Notes: generated from the letters alone by a model not told the origin. Counted from the stretch's first letter, positions 18,697-26,772 are shown. The stretch is DNA of 59,311 bases from Chryseobacterium sp. Leaf405 (GCF_001425355.1 NZ_LMQN01000008.1:1-59311), one strand, 5' to 3'. Translations and numbers: made by a program.

Positions 18697-19983
18697 CTAC
18701 AATTTCTTCTTCAGATTCTTAAACGAAAACTCAATCTTTCCCGTCCTCCAATCAAAACTCAAATATCCCTGATACTTCTTCCCATTCTTATTCACCAACC
18801 CATTAATATAAGCTGTCTCCCCTGCTTTCAACTTATCCATCTGCCATTTACGAAGATACTTCCCTCTGAAAACAGTAGGAACTTGCTTTTCAAAATTAGA
18901 ATGTAAAATCTTACCATTAAAACCTTTCAAATTCTTCTTAAACAAAAACTCAATCCACTGCTTATCCGTATTAAACTGCACCGTTGCAGAAAAAAGCATT
19001 CCTTTCTTCGATAACATATTTTCAATAAACAAAGGTTTCCCATCACGCAAAATCTTCACCTGCTCCAAATTCAAAGTCACTCCACAAATCACCGCAGGAA
19101 TTCTGACAAACTCCATCCTCAAAGGAATCAATTCATTCGTCAGCCTGTCCATGCTGATCAACGAAGGAACAACCTGCTCTGTCCACGGATCAACAAGACC
19201 GACTACCCTGCCCATATTCCCTGAATTCAACAAGTTCAACTCATCCTCCTTCGTAAACTCATGCCCCATAAACTTCTTTTTAAAATCCCATTTCTCAAGA
19301 ACCCTGTGAATACGGACAACTACTTCACCACGATCATCCAACCTTAACTGCAACCGTGCATCGACCATACTTACTGAATACCCATCACTCAGCGGTATCG
19401 GAATCAACATTGGAGTCTTATAACCTTTCAACAAAGATTCCAACGCACCTATACTTTCCAACTTTTCCCAATCAAGATCTATCTCCGCCAACGATTCCCA
19501 AGGAACATCTTCAATCTGAAAACGATATTGAGAACTATGACTAATAACCGCTGACTCGTCATTAAAACCATTCTTCACAACAGAAGACTCCCTGTCAGCA
19601 TAACTACTATTTCTGATCGCATCGACCGCCTCGATGGAAACTTCAAACTCTTTTAAATCCCGCTTCTCAACCTCCGAAGAACCATCAATATACTCCTGCA
19701 AACCTCTCGCTGTTTCCTGCGCCTCATACTCCCTCACTTTAAAAAACGAATACTCCGCAGGATTATTCAGCTGATAATAAAAATCTGCATAGAAGTCCAT
19801 AAAAGAACGTGATGAAGAATCAATCCGTATGACCGTATCAACTTTTTCACGATCAGGCTTAACGTCTATCAAATTTCCGAATTGATTGACAGACTGCACA
19901 ATTCCAACGGATTGGGTACGGTGACGAAGTACCAATAAACTACTAACTTCCGAATGTGCTGTATGGTTTTCTATTTTGTTCAT
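18697..19983 (-). CDS. DUF3945-type protein of conjugative elements
   Basis: A 428 aa protein resembling the DUF4099/DUF3945 proteins carried on Bacteroidota integrative conjugative elements. The tell-tale parts are MGHEFTKEDELNLLNSGNMGRVVGLVD (residues about 253-279), the paired ENMLSKKGMLFSATVQFN segment, and a C-terminal YINGLVNKNGKKYQGYLSF segment. The N-terminal 120 residues are acidic and probably disordered. Molecular function is unknown. With the unknown protein and RadC upstream on the same strand it marks the remnant of an element; no relaxase, Tra genes or integrase are present in the window. Confidence 0.7.
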   Translation of the reverse strand: MNKIENHTAHSEVSSLLVLRHRTQSVGIVQSVNQFGNLIDVKPDREKVDTVIRIDSSSRSFMDFYADFYYQLNNPAEYSFFKVREYEAQETARGLQEYIDGSSEVEKRDLKEFEVSIEAVDAIRNSSYADRESSVVKNGFNDESAVISHSSQYRFQIEDVPWESLAEIDLDWEKLESIGALESLLKGYKTPMLIPIPLSDGYSVSMVDARLQLRLDDRGEVVVRIHRVLEKWDFKKKFMGHEFTKEDELNLLNSGNMGRVVGLVDPWTEQVVPSLISMDRLTNELIPLRMEFVRIPAVICGVTLNLEQVKILRDGKPLFIENMLSKKGMLFSATVQFNTDKQWIEFLFKKNLKGFNGKILHSNFEKQVPTVFRGKYLRKWQMDKLKAGETAYINGLVNKNGKKYQGYLSFDWRTGKIEFSFKNLKKKL

Positions 19984-20219
19984 GATGATTATTTTATTTA
20001 ATTAAAATTTATTTTATATCAGTATTACAACCTGGAATCAGGCTTCATCTGAATGATCACTTTTAAAATCAAGTTATCTTTGAATTGCTTTTTTTTGATG
20101 ATACCTCCAGTATTTTGCTTACAATTGCATTTTGAAAAACGACTGTCATAATTCAGTTACGATTGCGAAATATGATTTTATTTCTTTTTTTAGAAACGTT
20201 CGAAAATTTCAACTTAAAT

Positions 20220-20238
20220 TTCCGGACAGTGTCCGGAA
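20220..20238. promoter_or_regulatory. ttccggaca-g-tgtccggaa palindrome
   Basis: A near-perfect 9-base inverted repeat with a single central base lies in the 292-base spacer between the DUF3945 gene and the 145-codon gene, in front of the minus-strand DUF3945 gene. It could be an operator or a small terminator. The rest of the spacer holds nothing recognisable. Confidence 0.4.
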
Positions 20239-20275
20239 TTTTGAATAATTACAGTTTTACCTCTTTTACTATTCT

Positions 20276-20713
20276 TTAAACATAAAATTTGGGCTTAGGC
20301 TGAATCAAATCCATATTGTTCCACAACTCATTAAAAATCTCTTCAATCTGTTTCTCAGAAAGTTTATTTAAAAGAATTGCTTCCTTATAATCCTTATACA
20401 TCTCTATGTCCAGACCTGGAAAACGACCCGTGGCAATTCTGACCGCATTTCTTCCACTTCTGATACTCAGATGCAATATACTGTCGTTCCATCCTTCATA
20501 CCCGAGAACCAAAGTTTCATCCAAAGGCACCGCACCCGCCAGTGCCTTATTCACCGTACGATCATTAAAAATCAGTTGAGCCAACCGATTGCAATTCGGC
20601 ATTCCTTCATACTCTGCCATTTTTCTGGCAAACAAAACCTGCTCAATCTTCCCTTTAGGATTCTCAATCCCAAACAACAGAGACTCAATCTCAAATTTGA
20701 TTGTACCTTTCAT
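20276..20713 (-). CDS. Unknown element-borne protein
   Basis: A 145 aa soluble protein with no signal peptide or membrane helix. I do not recognise the family. It contains LAQLIFNDRTVNKALAGAVP and SIRSGRNAVRIATGRFPG and ends in an acidic helical tail. Genes of this size commonly lie between radC and DUF3945 genes on flavobacterial conjugative elements, and it is on the same strand as both neighbours. It reads as a real gene because it starts with ATG near an A-rich ribosome-site region and has balanced composition. Confidence 0.55.
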   Translation of the reverse strand: MKGTIKFEIESLLFGIENPKGKIEQVLFARKMAEYEGMPNCNRLAQLIFNDRTVNKALAGAVPLDETLVLGYEGWNDSILHLSIRSGRNAVRIATGRFPGLDIEMYKDYKEAILLNKLSEKQIEEIFNELWNNMDLIQPKPKFYV

Positions 20714-20794
20714 ATTTTCTAATTATTTCTTGTAGAGCTAAAAAACAGAGACTCCTTGCATAAGCCCCTAAACATTTCCTATTATCCATTATTA

Positions 20795-21120
20795 CATCAT
20801 CACAACATATTTTAACTGCGAACGAAAACGCAATTCCAATATCAAATGACATGATCCCGTAGAACATCCAATCATCATATCACTAAATCTTTCCATCATT
20901 CCATCAGTAGCAAACCAAAAACGATAAACCAATGTCCTCAATAAATGATCGCTACGACATCCCATTTTCTTATTTCCGATCATCCTCTATTCCGCAAACG
21001 AAACTTGCGAATCCGTTGTCACATGATATGATGCCTCAAAACTTCCAATTAACCTATCACTACATCATCCCATCATCAGCAAATGAAAAATGTGAATCCG
21101 AAGTCAAAATCACATGATCC
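20795..21120 (-). repeat. Four tandem diverged copies of the radC 3' end
   Basis: The last 58 bases of radC before its stop (21063-21120) recur behind the gene at 20978-21035, 20894-20951 and 20795-20857, with spacers of about 27-36 bases. Aligned by eye, 20894-20951 matches 40 of 58 positions without a gap and keeps the reading frame: DHVILTSDSHFSFADDGMM in RadC against DHLLRTLVYRFWFATDGMM. Copy 20978-21035 still reads TTDSQVSFAE, and the last copy begins DHVI and, after a shift, ends in a double Met before a stop. The spacers are also similar to one another. The array fills the space between radC and the 145-codon gene. Confidence 0.75.
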
Positions 21121-21503
21121 AACAAATTCATACTCAGAATTTTTGCAGCTTCTTTAATCTGTGCCGTCATTTTAATATCACAACTTGAAGGATTCAGATT
21201 TCCCGATGGATGATTATGAGCAACAATAATCCCTGAAGCATTACAAAGAAGTGCTGCCTGCATCACAATCCGTACATCAACCAAAGTCGAAGAAATTCCG
21301 CATTCAGATATTTTCTTAATTCCCAATACCTTATTCGCCTGATTCAGATACAGCGCAAAGAAAGATTCTCTGTAATCCATTTCATCCGCATCAAAATGCT
21401 CCCTGAAAATATCCACCGCATCCCGTGACGATGTTATCAATCTTTCACAATTCCCTTTTCTTGAATAACTCAATTTAATTTCGTTTACAATATTGAATTT
21501 CAT
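21060..21503 (-). CDS. radC: RadC-family JAB domain protein
   Basis: A 147 aa JAMM/MPN-fold protein from the ATG at 21503; an in-frame GTG at 21545 would add 14 residues. The metal-binding motif is IIVAHNHPSGNLNPSSCD (H-x-H-x10-D) with the upstream glutamate in DEMDYRESFF. Short RadC proteins lacking the N-terminal helix-hairpin-helix part, as here, are typical of conjugative elements and phages; their role is not settled. The C-terminus DHVILTSDSHFSFADDGMM is the part repeated behind the gene. Confidence 0.88.
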   Translation of the reverse strand: MKFNIVNEIKLSYSRKGNCERLITSSRDAVDIFREHFDADEMDYRESFFALYLNQANKVLGIKKISECGISSTLVDVRIVMQAALLCNASGIIVAHNHPSGNLNPSSCDIKMTAQIKEAAKILSMNLLDHVILTSDSHFSFADDGMM

Positions 21504-22215
21504 GTTGTTTGCTCCGAGTACGGCGGAGACCTGTTTTTCCCGCACTTACATTTAAAAAAAACCGTAGATTCTGTCAATTGCAGATTGAAGGAAATTTTGA
21601 CCTTTTCTATTCTTTTAATTCATCGTAATATGTATTGAGCTTATATAGTATTCTATCAGACAAACTGATTTATAATTTCATCAGATCAACTGATTTCTAC
21701 AAGGAGATTATTAAGGATCAAAATTTCAATGAACTGCATTTGCATCTTGTGAGGTTTCTGACTTTTCTATGCAGATTACCATTCAGGCAGGCACAAGGAA
21801 AACTGCAATCAATTCCTTGAAAGCAATAAGAAAGAACATTGATGAAAGCTTGAAATATTTTTGTGGAGGGTTTGGGATCTACGATCCCGGATACCCAAAA
21901 AGATTTTTTTCCGCAGGGACAACGGAATATATTTGCTATAGAAAATCGGATTACCTCAAAGGCAACTGCTACCATTAAAATTTATCAATGCCGAGTTATC
22001 TTAAAAATACAATGTGATAAGTATCCTGAAATCTTAATATGATACCCTGCGTAAATTGTATTACTAGTTGACATGAATTTTTCGGTAAATGGTTGTATTG
22101 CTATCTTGGATTTATTAAATTGCTGAATGTTTGGTGTGTTATATAAATTACTAAATCTGAAAAATGTCTTTGAGGTTAGGTAAACTAACCATAGTAAATT
22201 TTGTAATTTTGATAA
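21504..22215. other. Gene-free stretch between radC and the YhcG-family gene
   Basis: About 700 bases without a convincing gene. A plus-strand frame at 21769-21978 (69 codons) overlaps an opposite frame of similar length, and neither has a recognisable domain. The bases near 21780-21800 (cattcaggcaggcacaagg) look like dispersed intergenic repeat sequence seen in many Bacteroidota. At the right end a TAATTTTG box at 22204-22211 and an inverted repeat GGTTAGgtaaaCTAACC at 22174-22190 precede the next gene. Confidence 0.45.
22174..22211 (+). promoter_or_regulatory. Possible promoter and operator of the YhcG-family gene
   Basis: TAATTTTG (22204-22211) fits the Bacteroidota -7 box TAnnTTTG. A 6-base inverted repeat with a 5-base centre (22174-22190) lies where a repressor could bind. 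The box ends only 4 bases before the ATG at 22216, so if real the transcript would be almost leaderless. No good -33 element was found. Confidence 0.3.
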
Positions 22216-23208
22216 ATGATAGAAAAGATACCAGAATTTAATCAAGACCTTTACAGTTCCATTGCAAAACTTATTGTTGATGCCAAAGACCAAGTTTATA
22301 GAAACAGTAATACTATATTGCTGAAAATGTATTGGGAAATTGGACAGCTTATTATTGAGGATGAACAAAATGGTGAACTTCGTGCAAAGTATGGTAAATC
22401 AATCTTGAAGAATCTTGCTAATCATCTATCATTAGAATTTGGAAAGGGATTTAACGATCGAAACCTTAATAATATGCGAGCTTTTTTCATCGCATTTCCA
22501 ATTTGGAACGCAGTGCGTACCGAATTGAGCTGGACTCACTACCGAATTATTAGTAGAATTGAGAATTCTGAACATAGAATACAGTATATAGAACATTCTA
22601 TTGAAGGAAACTGGAATACCAGGACACTTCAAAGAAACATTGACAGCCAGTATTTAGGTAGATTATTAAAATTTCCGGAAGCAGAAAACAAAGAAATATC
22701 CAATTATATTAAAGACCCTTATATATTTGAATTCTTAGGACTTCCTTCAGACATATCACAAACTGAAACTCAAATAGAATCAGCTTTAATTACTCACCTT
22801 CAGCAATTTTTAATGGAGTTAGGGAAAGGGTTTGCATTTGTTGCCAGACAGCAACATATCGTTACTGATACATCAGATTTCTATATAGATCTAGTCTTTT
22901 ATAACTATTACCTAAAATGCTTTGTGCTTGTAGATCTTAAAACTCATAAGCTGACTCACGAAGCCATTGGGCAAATGGATATGTATGTAAGAATGTATAA
23001 TGATCTTAAAAAAGGATTAGATGACAATCCCACAATAGGAATTATTTTATGTACTGAAAAAGATGAAACTGTAGTAAAATACTCCGTAATGTCAGAAAAT
23101 GAGAAGCTATTCGCAAGTAAATACAGAACATATCTTCCTGACGAAAAAGAACTGAAAAATTTGATAGAGGCAGACAGGGTGAAATTTGAACTGGACAATC
23201 AGAACTGA
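22216..23208 (+). CDS. YhcG/DUF1016 family PD-(D/E)XK nuclease-like protein
   Basis: A 330 aa protein. The N-terminal DUF1016 helical domain runs to about residue 160, with NTILLKMYWEIGQLI and FGKGFNDRNLNNMRAF as family marks. The C-terminal nuclease-like domain contains FYIDLVFYNYYLKCFVLVDLKTHKL, with D and D-x-K in the usual PD-(D/E)XK order, then IGQMDMYVRMYN and IGIILCTEKDE. Such proteins often travel with mobile elements and type I restriction loci. It stands alone here, next to an element remnant. Start supported by the position of the conserved N-terminal helices. Confidence 0.9.
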   Translation: MIEKIPEFNQDLYSSIAKLIVDAKDQVYRNSNTILLKMYWEIGQLIIEDEQNGELRAKYGKSILKNLANHLSLEFGKGFNDRNLNNMRAFFIAFPIWNAVRTELSWTHYRIISRIENSEHRIQYIEHSIEGNWNTRTLQRNIDSQYLGRLLKFPEAENKEISNYIKDPYIFEFLGLPSDISQTETQIESALITHLQQFLMELGKGFAFVARQQHIVTDTSDFYIDLVFYNYYLKCFVLVDLKTHKLTHEAIGQMDMYVRMYNDLKKGLDDNPTIGIILCTEKDETVVKYSVMSENEKLFASKYRTYLPDEKELKNLIEADRVKFELDNQN

Positions 23209-23240
23209 TAAAAATACTCAAAATACATGACCTCTTAAAA

Positions 23241-23254
23241 TCTCAAAAAACAAT
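23241..23254 (+). repeat. TCTCAAAAAACGAT-type cassette motif, copy 1
   Basis: TCTCAAAAAACAAT, 18 bases before the start of the 98-codon gene. It is one of seven plus-strand copies in the window (23241, 23575, 24459, 39853, 40124, 40940, 51581), all outside genes. Confidence 0.55.
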
Positions 23255-23271
23255 AAAATAAGCTTTAAAAT

Positions 23272-23568
23272 ATGGATTTCAATTTAATTTTTAACATCGT
23301 TCTATATTCTGCTTTAATTGCTTGTTTAGCAATGTTTGCAATGTTAATTTTTAAGAAAAGATTTTCGATGAAATTTTTGTTGAGACTTTTTCTTTTTATG
23401 ATTTATGTTTCAGTTACTAAAATGTTTGCTTCATTTATGGTCAATATTTTTGGTATAGGAGAATCAGAAAACTACTTAATTATTACTTTTTTACTTCTTG
23501 CTGTTACATTTGCTTTCATAAAGAGTTCTTTATCCTTAATGAAAAACGAAACCGAAAACATTTGGTAA
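23272..23568 (+). CDS. Small three-helix membrane protein
   Basis: A 98 aa protein with three predicted membrane helices (about residues 4-26, 34-57 and 65-87), a basic loop KKRFSMK between the first two, and a short polar tail. No family recognised. It is a single gene flanked on both sides by TCTCAAAAAACGAT-type motifs, so it may be the content of a cassette-like unit. Confidence 0.55.
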   Translation: MDFNLIFNIVLYSALIACLAMFAMLIFKKRFSMKFLLRLFLFMIYVSVTKMFASFMVNIFGIGESENYLIITFLLLAVTFAFIKSSLSLMKNETENIW

Positions 23569-23574
23569 TAACAA

Positions 23575-23655
23575 TCTCAAGAAACGATTGCTTATATTTA
23601 GAGCATATCACTAAGAATTTGGGTGGATATGCGCTATTGTATAACGGATATAAAT
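23575..23655 (+). repeat. 81-base repeat with cassette motif and hairpin, copy A
   Basis: It starts TCTCAAGAAACGATTG and is 94 percent identical (5 differences in 81 bases by eye) to 40940-41020. It contains a stem tagagcatatc / gatatgcgcta with one mismatch and ends gtataacggatataaat. It lies between the 98-codon gene and the DUF6624-like gene. Confidence 0.75.
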
Positions 23656-23705
23656 AAGTTAGTGCTATTTTAGGACGACAGTAGGCAACAACAAAATAAC
23701 ATCAA

Positions 23706-24305
23706 ATGGATTATAAAAGCATTGCTGAAAATATCATTGACCTAAAAAATGCGGACTTAGCATTAAGGGACAAACTCATTCAAAGCGGAAAACTTAGCGA
23801 AGGATATAACGAAGAAATGAAAGAGTTGCACAATAGAAATGCTAAAATACTAAATGACATAATAGACACAATAGGTTATCCAACAATAGACAAAGTTGGT
23901 AAAGAAGCGAACGAAGCTACTTGGTTAGTAATTCAACACTCAATCGGACAACCTGAATTTATGAAAAAGAGTGCAAAACTATTGGAAAGCGCGGTTATAG
24001 AAAATAAAGCAGACCAAAAAAGTTTAGCTTATCTAACTGACCGAATATCAGTTTTAGAAGGCAAACCGCAACTTTATGGAACTCAATTTGATTGGGACGA
24101 AAATGGGAATCTAAGTCCAAATTATTTTGACGATCTAAGTAAAGTTAATGAAAGAAGAAAATCAATCGGACTTAACACACTCGAAGAGCAAACAGAAGTT
24201 ATAAAAAAACGAGTGGAAACTGAAAATCAATCGCCACCAGCAAACTTTGAGAAACGAAAACAGGAAATTGAAAAATGGAAAAAGAGTGTTGGGTGGACAA
24301 AGTAA
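23706..24305 (+). CDS. DUF6624-like protein
   Basis: A 199 aa soluble protein. The middle reads WLVIQHSIGQPEFMKKSAKL, then LAYLTDRISVLEGKPQLYGTQF, the pattern of the DUF6624 family, whose function is unknown. The C-terminal 50 residues are charged and helical. It stands as a single gene between the 81-base repeat and a long imperfect hairpin, so it looks like the content of a cassette. No signal peptide. Confidence 0.65.
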   Translation: MDYKSIAENIIDLKNADLALRDKLIQSGKLSEGYNEEMKELHNRNAKILNDIIDTIGYPTIDKVGKEANEATWLVIQHSIGQPEFMKKSAKLLESAVIENKADQKSLAYLTDRISVLEGKPQLYGTQFDWDENGNLSPNYFDDLSKVNERRKSIGLNTLEEQTEVIKKRVETENQSPPANFEKRKQEIEKWKKSVGWTK

Positions 24306-24314
24306 AAACAGCCA

Positions 24315-24442
24315 CTAACAGCGGTTTTGCGCTATTGCTGCTTTAAGTTATGAAATTACGTTTTAATTTCCTAATTTCGTTTTGTCCAGCCGAGCGAACT
24401 CAGTTCCAATTGCCGCAACAGTCGCAAAGCCACAGGACGTTA
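24315..24442. repeat. Long imperfect hairpin behind the DUF6624-like gene
   Basis: The left side taacagcggttttgcgct pairs imperfectly with the right side gtcgcaaagccacaggacgtta, with outer ends ctaac and gtta. Similar arms (tcgcaaag-cac) recur at 40890-40920. The layout of a folded site with TAAC/GTTA ends just behind a gene recalls integron attC sites, but the core sequences do not match the attC consensus well. Confidence 0.45.
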
Positions 24443-24458
24443 TTAATTGCTGTTAAAA

Positions 24459-24472
24459 TCTCAAAAAACGAT
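24459..24472 (+). repeat. TCTCAAAAAACGAT cassette motif, copy 3
   Basis: An exact copy of the motif 16 bases behind the hairpin that ends near 24442. No convincing gene follows it; the next 600 bases are worn DNA. Confidence 0.55.
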
Positions 24473-24687
24473 GGAATAATTGCTTCATTTTTAGACATCT
24501 CAAGAGAATATTTTGTTAAAAATAAAGCCATGCTTTATCAGACAAAAACCAGTTAAGTAGGAAAAGCGACGATAGTCTTATCAAACGCTTATTATTCTTT
24601 TACAGATTTATTTATGATATGACTCCGAAGAATTTTATCCACAATCCTACTCTTAAAAACCAAACTGACTTTTAATATTCCCAAAAA

Positions 24688-24730
24688 TAGATTGCCCCTA
24701 AAAAGTTAGACACTTTTTAGGGGCAATCTA
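24688..24730. repeat. Perfect 19-base-pair palindrome
   Basis: tagattgcccctaaaaagt, loop tagac, then the exact reverse complement. The loop and arm read aaaaagttagacactttttag, the kind of sequence found at the ends of some insertion sequences. It may be a fused pair of IS ends, a small palindromic mobile repeat or a terminator. Confidence 0.5.
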
Positions 24731-25059
24731 TTTGCAATGTAATTGACTATTTTAGATCAAAATTATAAGCCCACTAACTTAGTTTTTACATCATATTGCA
24801 GAATTATAAGAACTTTAGTGGTAAACAATTGACTTTGTCGGAGGACTTGTTACCCCTTAACAAGTTCTGGAATTGCTGGAAGAAAAGTTGAATCAACCAA
24901 TATAATTGGTACAGTACCTATAGAAATGCTTTATAAGCAAAGTGAAACCTTGCTAAGCTTGTAGAGATGGTTGCTGAAAGAGGATATGACCGAATTGACA
25001 AGATCAACGCGTTACGATCTTCTAATACAAATAAATAAGAATTCATAAGTTAATAATGT
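24731..25059. other. Worn intergenic DNA with a small coding trace
   Basis: No intact gene. A plus-strand frame ending at about 25038 reads LAKLVEMVAERGYDRIDKIN and then RSSNTNK before a stop, which looks like the tail of a lost protein; it cannot be assigned. The stretch starts at the 24688-24730 palindrome and ends at a terminator, so it is probably the scar of a removed or decayed element. Confidence 0.4.
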
Positions 25060-25087
25060 AAAAAGCGGCTTTTGCCGCTTTTTTAAT
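25060..25087. terminator. Rho-independent terminator
   Basis: aaaaagcggc, loop tttt, gccgcttttttt: a GC-rich stem followed by a T run on the plus strand, and with A-tracts before it also usable on the minus strand. Confidence 0.8.
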
Positions 25088-25110
25088 ATAATTTGATATC
25101 TTGAATATTT

Positions 25111-25225
25111 TTAGATGAGTTTTAGCATCTCCTCCGCCACTTTCTCAGAAGATGCAGAATTTTGTACTGTAACCAGCCTTCCGTCAACCACTGCATAGGA
25201 AGTCAATCTTCGACTTTGGGTTAAG
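25111..25225 (-). pseudogene. Fragment of a DJ-1/PfpI gene 3' end
   Basis: This stretch aligns with the last 110 bases of the intact DJ-1 family gene at 32219-32896 (for example gccactttctcagaaga and cttccgtcaac are shared). It encodes only the last 35 or so residues and keeps the final stop. The rest of the gene is absent. It may be the trace of a second homologue or of a rearrangement. Confidence 0.7.
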
Positions 25226-25322
25226 AGCTTCCAAACCTATAACTTTGGCATAATTGATAATTTTAAGATCTACATTGAAAACGCTTCACAAAATAAATTT
25301 CACACTAATAAAAGCTAAACAT

Positions 25323-25853
25323 TTACAACTTTTTAAACGCAACAGCATCAACCTCGATGAGCATCCCATCCAGCGCCAGTTTTGGAACTGGAATTAAAGT
25401 ACTTGCCGGAAACTGATCTTTAACCCACACCTTTTTCATTTCTTCTATCCAAATTTTAAGTTTCTCCTGATCATGATCTACGATCAGTATTGTTATTTTA
25501 AGCACATCATCAGTCGTCAGACCTGATGCTTTAAGAACAGTGTTCAGGTTTTGCAGAGCAGCTTTGACCTGCATTCTAAAATCCGTAGAAAGTTGATGAT
25601 CTAAACCTTCTCCACCGCTTTGTCCCGAGATAAAAACATAACTTCCTTTACCGGAGGCAGTCGTAGAATGGGAAAATGCATAGAGTGTGGGATCGAAAAG
25701 CCCTTTTGGGTTTTTGTATTGGACATTTGACATATTTTTTGGATTTGGGAGTGGATTGTTTTCATTTTTAAAGCAACCTGTAAACAATAAAATGAAGAAT
25801 GAAGAGATAAGAACATTTTTTATCTTATCTGTAAAATATTTAAAATTAATCAT
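25323..25853 (-). CDS. RidA/YjgF-like lipoprotein
   Basis: A 176 aa protein from the ATG at 25853. Residues 1-26 form a lipoprotein signal ending LLFTGC, so the mature protein starts at a lipidated cysteine. The rest is a RidA/YER057c/UK114 fold: YVFISGQSGGEGLD, then QVKAALQNLNTVLKASGLTTDDVLKITILIVD, and a final FPASTLIPVPKLALDGMLIEVDAVA. Cytosolic RidA proteins hydrolyse reactive enamines and imines; the P-x-R-type arginine of the active family is not present in the SGLTTDDVLK region or tail as far as I can see. The start overlaps the end of the esterase gene by 8 bases, so the two are coupled. Confidence 0.8.
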   Translation of the reverse strand: MINFKYFTDKIKNVLISSFFILLFTGCFKNENNPLPNPKNMSNVQYKNPKGLFDPTLYAFSHSTTASGKGSYVFISGQSGGEGLDHQLSTDFRMQVKAALQNLNTVLKASGLTTDDVLKITILIVDHDQEKLKIWIEEMKKVWVKDQFPASTLIPVPKLALDGMLIEVDAVAFKKL

Positions 25854-26637
25854 GGTTTGCAAAGAATTGTTTGAGTTGAAATATTTGAATAACAGCAGCC
25901 TTGGACCAATAGGCTGCATCGTGAGCACCGGGACGTTCTTCATAAATGTGAGGAATATTCAATTTGATTAATTGCTCGTGAAATTTTCTGTTTTGTGAAA
26001 TCAACGGATCGTCAATTCCACAACTGATCAGGATTTTTTGTCGGCTGTCTTTAAGCTTGTCTATCTGCGAGATGGCTGTGTAAGAAGTCCATTTTTCAGG
26101 ATTTTCTCCTAATAATTTAGGAACACCATACTCCTTTCCAAAAGGAACAAAATCGATGACGCCGCATACACTTCCGATAGCACTGAAAGTATTCTGATGT
26201 CTTTCACCAATATACAGTGCGCCATGTCCACCCATACTCCACCCCATCAAAGCGGATTTCGATTGATCAGAATTATATTTTTTTTGAATAAAGCCTGTCA
26301 ATTCTTGGGCAATAAATGTCTCATACTTTAAATTGGGACTGTCTATATACCAGCTGTCATAATTTCCGTCGGGTAGCACGAAGATCATCTGCATTTCCTC
26401 ACTAAGCTTTGCTAAGGAAGGAATATCCTGTGTTAATGTTCTTTTGGGATAGCCACTGTATCCGTGGAGTATATAAACCGTTGGCAGTTTCTCATTCTTT
26501 TCGTTCGAGGGATGTACCACAAGGGTTTTAATTTCCTTTTTCATAGAGGTACTATAAATATTCAGTGAGTCGACTTTTTGAGAAAACATTTCTGTTCCAA
26601 TGCAGGTAACGACCAATGCAAATAATGATTTTATCAT
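25846..26637 (-). CDS. Exported esterase, esterase D/antigen 85-like
   Basis: A 263 aa alpha/beta hydrolase from the ATG at 26637 (the upstream TTG at 26661 is unlikely). It has a signal peptide of about 19 residues ending near MFSQ. The oxyanion region YILHGYSGYP, the nucleophile elbow MGWSMGGHGAL (Ser) and a late histidine in ERPGAHDAAYW fit the esterase D family (PF00756), which cleaves carboxyl esters. It is the first gene of a pair with the RidA-like lipoprotein; both are exported. A Crp/Fnr-type regulator is divergent from it. Confidence 0.85.
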   Translation of the reverse strand: MIKSLFALVVTCIGTEMFSQKVDSLNIYSTSMKKEIKTLVVHPSNEKNEKLPTVYILHGYSGYPKRTLTQDIPSLAKLSEEMQMIFVLPDGNYDSWYIDSPNLKYETFIAQELTGFIQKKYNSDQSKSALMGWSMGGHGALYIGERHQNTFSAIGSVCGVIDFVPFGKEYGVPKLLGENPEKWTSYTAISQIDKLKDSRQKILISCGIDDPLISQNRKFHEQLIKLNIPHIYEERPGAHDAAYWSKAAVIQIFQLKQFFANHD

Positions 26638-26772
26638 TGTAATTGATTTTTGTAGGAGCAAAGTTAAAAGTCAGGATCCTCAAAAATCTTTACATATGTT
26701 GAGGGATCAGAAAATATTTCAATTTCTGAAAATTCGTATCACAGTATTTTTATTTTACTTTATCTTTATACA

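Noticed and set aside
20792..20983. 63-codon minus-strand frame as a gene
   Set aside because: It is made of two of the degenerate radC 3' copies joined by spacer, so it is explained by the repeat.
20795..21120. Diversity-generating retroelement template and variable repeats behind radC
   Set aside because: The differences between copies are not limited to adenine positions of one strand, and no reverse transcriptase gene is present in the window.
18697..21545. Complete integrative conjugative element
   Set aside because: Only DUF3945, an unknown gene and radC are present; no relaxase, coupling protein, Tra genes or integrase lie in the window.
21718..21978. Overlapping frames on both strands between radC and the YhcG-family gene
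   Set aside because: Neither resembles a protein family and both overlap dispersed-repeat-like sequence.
24350..24556. 68-codon plus-strand frame behind the DUF6624-like gene
   Set aside because: It runs through the long imperfect hairpin and a cassette motif; composition is not protein-like.
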